Assembly (NCBI RefSeq): GCF_008831285.2
Contig: NC_045142.1
Span: forward strand, 17,301,354-17,365,353
Direction of reading: 5' to 3'
From: Nymphaea colorata
Taxonomy: Eukaryota; Streptophyta; Magnoliopsida; Nymphaeales; Nymphaeaceae
DNA: 64,000 nt
Both the position numbers and the translations under genes were made by a program. The notes under the pieces were generated by a model that was given only the letters and a program-made list of their open reading frames with translations, was not told the DNA's origin and ran no database searches. Of this stretch, positions 57,967 through 64,000 are shown one piece after another; within the stretch, counting starts at the first letter, position 1; each line of letters starts with the position of its first letter.

Positions 57967-60845
57967 CACGAAGGGGAAAAAAATTCGACAGACGGAAGCG
58001 GCTTTCGCTTCTACGGTCAGGGGTACAACGGGGATTTCCCCACAGAACGTTTCCAGTTGATCCGATTCGCTTATGGAACCGGAAACTGTGAACCGTGAAG
58101 GGTACTCCTTCCATGTCAATGGACCGAGGCTAAAACAATATATAACCGTCACATATAGATCATATATATGTCACAATTCATCAAATGTCAAACTTTAATT
58201 TTCAACAATGCAAGACAAAAAAAAAAAAAACTTTAATTCAGTCATGCAAACTCATCGTCATTGTCTGAGATTTGGATCAAGAAAATTATAAGATAAGGAC
58301 GCGAAGATATTCCATGCCGATCCGCGAAATCAAAAGTTCATGCTTGAATTGGACTCAGAACAATCTAATTGTTTGATGCAGTTTGGATCTATAAAATTCA
58401 ACTGCAAACACAGCTTTCAGATGTAAACGGCAAGTTTTGAACCAATTTCTATTGGACATCTAGCAATTGAACCCACATTTCAACAGATCCAACTCAGCCT
58501 GGTGGATCTTATCCAAAGAGTGTAAAGGAAGCATAAATTGAGAGCGGATGATCAAAAAAGGAATCAGATGAAGAGTTATGTCTTTCTGGTAGGCTGTAAA
58601 ATGGTGGCTAAAACCAATGCCCAGCCACCTAGTTGCCAAGACCCTTCCTAAGCCGCGATAACCAAGAGCGAAGCGAGAATTTTTTTTTTTTTTTCATGAG
58701 AAGGGGAAGGGGGAGATGCATTATGGTTTCAAAATTTAAATAGGGGCCGAAATATCATTTTTCAAATTTTTTATATAAGACACATGAATTTTTTGAAATT
58801 TATATGTAAATTTTTTAAAATTTTATTTTGAGAAGGGGTCAGGGCCTTTGCCAGCCCCACCTTGGTTCCGCCTCCACCCCTGCCGATAACCTCTTAAAAT
58901 GGTATTGTGATTTGAGATCAACAAGTTGAAGTTAAGAACCAGAAGAAAAGGAACCCTTAAAACCCTAAAGGCATGAAAAAATGATACCCTTTAGGTAGGG
59001 GCAGAGGCAGATGTGGAGTAAGTGTGGACAATTGCCCACACAGATCCCAAAAAAAAAAAAAACCATTGCAGATTCCACTGTAAATACAGTTGTAAGGCCA
59101 ACAATCTGGCAAACTGTTAGTTTAGAATCTAATGGAACTGGAACATATGCAATGAGTTAATGTGTTAAGAAATGTATTGGAAGCTAAAGGATGCCAGTAG
59201 GATAAGTAGCAAAATAGCATGATTGATTTTCACGTATACACATGCTGAAATTAAAGGATGCAAGTAGGATAAGTAGCAAAATAACAAGATTGATTTTCAT
59301 ATATACACACATGCTCTTGCTAAGGCCAAGCAATATGCCTTAGTGCATATGTATCTTTTGTTACTCTTTAATGCCAAGTAGCTGGTCGGGCTAAGAGCCT
59401 CTAGTTTGATTCTTACGGGCACTATGTCTTTAAATTTTGAATAAGTATCCAAGTTGAATGGTACATAGCCGCCATCACTAACACAGCCCAGAACCCTAGA
59501 GATAGGGGGAACGGGGAGGCTTTCGGTCCTTTCCAAACACTTGGTTATAAACCTTCCTACTCACCCAGTAAAGAAAGTTAGGAGAGAGGGCTCTACTAGA
59601 TTATGCCATGAGATGTACCTCATATATTGAATTCTTAACTTCTTTGGGTTCAGGGAATCGCCAACCTCATCCCGGTAGATGCAGCTCATGTTGGCAGCTC
59701 TGCCGAAATCACCGCTAAAATGGGTGGTTTGGAATGAAACCAGACTGCAGGTAGATGTTGATGTCAAGGATTGGATATCCTTGTTTGATGATCATTTTTA
59801 TCAGCAACCTGGGGTTAAGCAAGTCAATCTAATTTGTCACCATCAGCTATGAAATTTTCAGCTGAAGCCATATGAGTATCAAAATCTCAGTTATGCAAGA
59901 AGCCACAATGAACTTTGAAGTAAAAACGCATTATTTAAAAAAAAAAACGCAAAAAAATGTGAGAAAATTAAATGTAGTTTAAAACTTAAAAGACACATTT
60001 TTTGAAAAAAATGTTAAAAATCACGTTTTTACGTTTTTTCATTTTTTTAATGTCAAAAAGTTTTTTTTTTTTCATTTTCTAAATTTTATTTGTTGCAAAT
60101 CTACTTGTCTTTTAATGTTTGTGTTATTATTTTCTCACTTATTTTATTTTCTTCCATTTTTATTTTTTTAATTTAAAAAAAATACTGCTTTTCCCATATT
60201 TTTCAAGTCTACCATACTCTAGAAAAACCTTGCGTTTAAAACTCTGAGATATTATTTGCAATTATGGTTTGAACCCATATAAGTACCAGCCACCCTAAGT
60301 ATACGCCCTAACCCCTTAAAATGTTAGTGTGATTTTGAGATCAACAAGTTGAATTTAAGAACCCTAAGAAAAGGACTTATTAAAACCCTAGAGGTGTGAA
60401 AAAAGATACCATTGTAAGTTTTTGTCATCATCCCTGGTCTCCTTGTCCATCATTGCTAGCTAGTTCCTGCCGCTCATCCTTGCTTAGATATCCGGCTTTT
60501 TAAAGGACTTCAAGCCAAAGGTAAGCAACACAAACACACATATACACGCTACTGGTAGCAAATGTGTTATTTACCATCTTAAAGGTCATCAACTCCACAC
60601 ATGCACAAATACAAACATACATACATGCACACGCACGTACATGCTACTGGTGTGCAAATTGAGGTGTCATTTGCCAACTTAAAAGGTCTTGAAGATGATG
60701 ATGGATGTCCAAGGCATTGTTGTGCACATGTTATTTCTCTCTCACACACACATATACATATACATTCATGCACATATACATACATATTCATCTGCCTAAA
60801 CATGCATAATGTGTGTAATTGTGGAGATGCATGCAAGAGAAGCTA
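57967..60845. other. Intergenic with repeat D and local duplications
   Basis: Contains repeat D (about 58690-58880, inverted) and a GGACAATTGCCCACAC-type fragment (59000-59060). There is a 67-bp tandem repeat at 59185-59315 and a T-rich stretch at 59930-60230. A pair of direct duplicates lies at 58888-58990 and 60305-60410 (both with GAGATCAACAAGTTGAA and AAAACCCTA). A second pair is near 60545-60600 and 60640-60700 (GCTACTGGT ... CTTAAA.GGTC). No gene was recognised. Confidence 0.55.
59185..59315. repeat. 67-bp tandem repeat, two copies
   Basis: Units begin TAAAGGATGC and contain AGTAGGATAAGTAGCAAAAT, offset 67 bp. Confidence 0.9.
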
Positions 60846-60849
60846 GTGA

Positions 60850-61086
60850 GAGGAACTGAAGAGAATGATGAGGCCTGGCATGAGAGGCAATGTACTATGG
60901 CTAGCCAAGGTGACTTGCTTGCTTACTTCTCTCCAAGTGACTCCCTGCGTATAAAAAGATAAGAAAGAAGGGCTCTCTTCTCTCTCTCTCTCTCTCTCTC
61001 TCTTAGAGAAAAGTTAGTAGGCAAGTCATCCTTGGCTACCTCAGTACATTAGTCCCTCCCCATGTGAGGCCCCTCCTCCCTCGCTC
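60850..61086 (-). ncRNA. MIR169: MIR169 precursor (minus strand)
   Basis: On the minus strand the 5' arm carries the mature miR169 at 61038-61018, beginning TAGCCAAGGATGACTTGCC. The 3' arm (about 60920-60895) reads GCAAGTCACCTTGGCTAG, a star sequence lacking one base. The arms extend the pairing outward through TAATGTACTGAGG / CAATGTACTATGG and GGCCTCACATG / GGCCTGGCATG. A CT/GA tract occupies the loop. miR169 directs cleavage of mRNAs for NF-YA (HAP2) transcription factors in drought, nitrogen and flowering responses. Mature sequence on the 5' arm is normal for the family, and the TATA box at 61149-61156 supports this strand. Confidence 0.93.
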
Positions 61087-61148
61087 TCTCTCTCTCATAT
61101 ATATACTTGTGAAGGGATGCAATGACACCATGAAGAGGTTCATTCATC

Positions 61149-61156
61149 TATTTATA
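61149..61156 (-). promoter_or_regulatory. TATA box of MIR169 (minus)
   Basis: Reads CTATAAATAG on the minus strand, about 65 bp upstream of the hairpin base, the expected distance for a Pol II MIRNA promoter. Confidence 0.75.
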
Positions 61157-61159
61157 GGG

Positions 61160-63070
61160 CACAGAAAGGCAACGATTCGACTTTGTCTGAGAGATCTCTA
61201 AAGAAATCTAAATCATCAAACAGTTCTTATTTTAGCCTCTCCCCTCATAGATCGATCCAGAAATCTGCCTTTTCTCTGCGACGAGATAAAGAATATATTC
61301 CACCTAACAGATATATCTATCTTGAATCTTCACACAACCAATAATCCATAAAACGTCAGCACTAATAATAATATTATTCACAGTAGCAGTAGTAGTAGTG
61401 TTCACGAGTACGTTGGGTTAACAAAATATGGTCATGGCACATTTTTGTACCGTTTTCTGGATCTTTTTGCATATCTCACGTCATAGATATGCTTGTTAGT
61501 GCATTTGTTAAGAATCGATACTTGAGTGGATGTGTTTTTTGTCTTTTAGGCTTGAATATTTATTTACAATCTTGAATTCCATATGATTCTCGACCTAATG
61601 TAGCCAGTTTTGCATTAACAATGGGATAATATATATATATATGTATTGAAAAGACAAATAGTTTGATCCTTTTCGGCTTTATTCTCTGTCAATGATATTC
61701 TGAGGAGTCCACTGTATCTCTGCCACAATGAAAGTCAATGCAGTTTGGGATTTATTCATGCTTTCCGCCATCATGCACCTTATCATTCTTTTCCCTTTTC
61801 CTTTGCTTGCTTTCCAAGAGGAGAAATTGTATTTGACTTTTTCATTGTTCAATCTCATGGCCATACTGGAAAAAGGCGCCACCAAAAAATGAACGGTACA
61901 TATAAAGAGAGTACTCAGATTCGATCCCTGGCTGATCTGTCCTAAGTACTTTGTTGAACATCATCCCAAATCATGCATGCATATATTTCTTTTCAAAATT
62001 CACGCCCCAACCCGACTTCCGATTATGATTCCTGAGTTTTTACTATAAAGGCACAAGATTAAGGCATCTAAACTTTAGTCTGGTTCTTTTCTTGTACGTC
62101 CGGTCCAAATTGGCAAAGATGCATCGCATTTGGAGCTATGGTTATCAGAACCGTGATAGGTATCCGTACATAACTATATCACTCTATCACTATAGTGGTT
62201 TAGTTGTGGTTCTCAAAGGGCCCATTTGGCAAATAGATCAACAGTTTATATTTGATCCATGAATCTGCCCTAAAAGTTTAGTCAAATTCATAGAATATTT
62301 TTTTAAGGTGTTCCATTAATCTACCTCAATCTTCAGGCCATATTTATAAAACATTTACATAATGTTTGGTTTGGCCAAACAAACTCTAAGGAATGTAGCG
62401 CACCTGGGTGTGAGGGAATGGCCTGGACATCATTTGGGCTAGTGACTAACTCTTTCAGCCTGGAGATGGTTTCCCTAAGTAAAATGTTAAAAAAAATGTG
62501 ATTTATGATTTAAAAGTGAGAGGGACTGCATGTTGAATAATAAAAAGACCCAACTCACCCGAACGGGTTGTAGTGCATTGGTCGGCAAAGCGGTCCACTT
62601 CAAAGGGATCTGAGTTACAAGTCTTGTGGTTGTTGTCACTATCCACTGAAGCATATAAGGTCTCGAAGCATGCTCTATAAATCACATGATAAAGGGTATA
62701 GAGAGGGTGGTGGCATCTCTTGATGGCAAAAGAAAAACAAAAAGAACCCAATTCAACAATCCATTTAAGACGCCCAATATGATTCATTGCATAGTTTTTG
62801 TTCCCTCAATCTGATCTATCTTTTCATGTACTGCAAATTATGTTCACATCAATCCGGACCATTTTGCGGCGCCAACGATATTATGCCAAGCTTCTTCAAA
62901 AAGAAAGCCACTAGAAAAGCAATCCTGAGAATCTGTGCAGTTGTTTTCACATATCAACCAAGAAAACATGAGCAGGCAACACTTTTTGAAGAGCAAGTGG
63001 TGTTGGAATCTGAATTGAACAAGTGGGGAGGAGATATGTAGAAGTGGACTAAAATGGCAGCCCAAGTGAA
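61160..63070. other. Shared upstream region between two divergent MIR169 genes
   Basis: About 1.9 kb without a protein gene. It contains the promoters of both MIR169 genes, a TAG microsatellite (61387-61400) and a short TA tract (61630-61641). No miRNA motif or hairpin was found inside it. Confidence 0.5.
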
Positions 63071-63079
63071 CCTGGTAGC

Positions 63080-63089
63080 TCTACAAATA
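63080..63089 (+). promoter_or_regulatory. TATA-like element of MIR169 (plus)
   Basis: CTACAAATAG, one base different from the CTATAAATAG of the other MIR169 gene, about 30 bp before the start of the hairpin. Confidence 0.5.
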
Positions 63090-63109
63090 GGGGAGGGAGG
63101 GCAAGCAAG

Positions 63110-63345
63110 GGGACATGCTCGTGGGGAGAAAGTGGGAGCCTTGCATGAAGGAGAAGAGTTGAGTTTGTGCAGCCAAGGATGACTTGCCATGAATCACGAT
63201 ACTTCAGATGTTCAGAGGCCCCAAAATCTGTCAGTGATTAGGGTGCGCTTTGATGTTGTTGGATTCTGGGCAGGTTATCCTTGGCTACATGAGTTGACCC
63301 TTGCTCTCATGTCAGGCTCTTACCTTTGTTTGCATGATGCTCCAT
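63110..63345 (+). ncRNA. MIR169: MIR169 precursor (plus strand)
   Basis: The mature sequence CAGCCAAGGATGACTTGCC begins at 63170 on the 5' arm. The 3' arm (63269-63289) reads GGCAGGTTATCCTTGGCTAC, a star with G-U or mismatched positions. Pairing continues below the duplex (GTTGAGTTTGTG with CATGAGTTGAC, and GAGCCTTGCATGA with TGCATGATGCTC). It is the miR169a/b/c-like form (C at the first position), while the minus-strand gene has the T-starting form, so the two genes yield different mature variants against NF-YA targets. Confidence 0.93.
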
Positions 63346-63404
63346 CATGGGTGCAGCAGTTTCTTGACCTCAATGCTAGTTCAGATAAGTATTTTGCTTG
63401 AACA

Positions 63405-63416
63405 TTACAGGAACGT

Positions 63417-63510
<94 letters not shown>

Positions 63511-63666
63511 CACATGCGCACATATGAACAGTGAAGGTAGTAATACAGAAAAAATTGTATCTATATATGGAAAACAATGACAACAATATTTTTATCCTAA
63601 TAATTTCCTTTAAAAAACTTTTACACTGGAAACTTTTACATATCACGTGTCGGCCCTTTCTTCTTC

Positions 63667-63714
<48 letters not shown>

Positions 63715-63863
63715 ATTAATTAGCAGTTTTTCCACTTATAAATGAAAACATCAATGACAGACCTGATTAACAAAGAAAATTGTGTAAATGTACCATATTA
63801 CACAGACATGCACATGTTACAGGAACCTTCTCTCTCTCTCATAAACATATATATATATATATC

Positions 63864-63895
<32 letters not shown>

Positions 63896-64000
63896 CACGC
63901 ATACACAATTATGACATACAAACATGGGAACATATGAACATGAAGGCAGTAATGTGGGAAAATTGTTTTTATATAATAAGAAATAATGACAACAATACTT
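63405..64000. repeat. Direct duplication with compound CT-TA microsatellites
   Basis: 63405-63590 and 63820-64000 share TTACAGGAAC, a CT tract, a TA tract, then ACATATGAACA, GAAGG.AGTAAT, AAAATTG and AATGACAACAATA. The second copy continues past the window end. Another CT tract lies between them at 63671-63709. This duplication lies downstream of the plus-strand MIR169. Confidence 0.88.

Noticed and set aside
57731-58114. 127-codon frame overlapping methyltransferase exon 1
   Set aside because: It is an alternative frame of a GC-rich coding exon with no conserved content.

Overview
The window is nuclear DNA from a flowering plant; I cannot name the species from sequence alone. The evidence is a GT-AG spliced alpha-amylase of the plant secreted class, two miR169 hairpin genes, Ty1/copia and PIF/Harbinger-type elements, and long (TA)n and (GA)n microsatellites. 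The DNA is AT-rich and gene-poor. Only three protein genes can be modelled with confidence, all on the minus strand: a complete four-exon alpha-amylase (6167-8693), a two-exon 64-aa Cys/Pro/Gly-rich protein resembling CYSTM proteins (52151-53485), and a two-exon membrane-anchored SAM methyltransferase (56241-57966). Two divergent MIR169 genes lie at 60.85-61.09 kb (minus) and 63.11-63.35 kb (plus). The exon joins of the three genes are in phase and give open proteins of 421, 64 and 338 residues.

Layout. 1-5.2 kb: a leader-like sequence at the left edge, a 2.9-kb PIF/Harbinger-like element (matching termini, TTG target duplication) carrying what looks like a captured first exon, and a copia gag remnant. 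6.2-8.8 kb: the amylase gene with a TATA box and two TATCCAT elements. 13.5-16.1 kb: an internally deleted copia element with both LTRs, primer site, polypurine tract and a perfect 5-bp target duplication. 17-36 kb: diverged duplicated blocks whose shared segments (called R, W, X and Y here) keep their order. Blocks A and C also hold amylase remnants: a pseudogene at 22.7-23.6 kb with an internal stop, and an inverted pair of amylase 5' ends at 35.55-35.85 kb.

The most striking feature is the number of long imperfect inverted repeats: 19.5, 23.6, 25.1, 32.3, 34.1, 35.55, 38.2, 44.4 and 46.7 kb, with spans of about 0.3 to 2.3 kb. Most look like inverted duplications of local sequence and one is built from the 5' end of the amylase. 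This arrangement fits the inverted-duplication model for the birth of plant hairpin-siRNA and MIRNA loci, and here it sits near an active-looking amylase and two established MIR169 genes. The sequence shows the structures; that they are transcribed or processed is inference.

36-52 kb and 57.9-60.8 kb are mostly intergenic, with small non-autonomous elements, local tandem duplications and microsatellites. No tRNA, rRNA or organellar insert was recognised.
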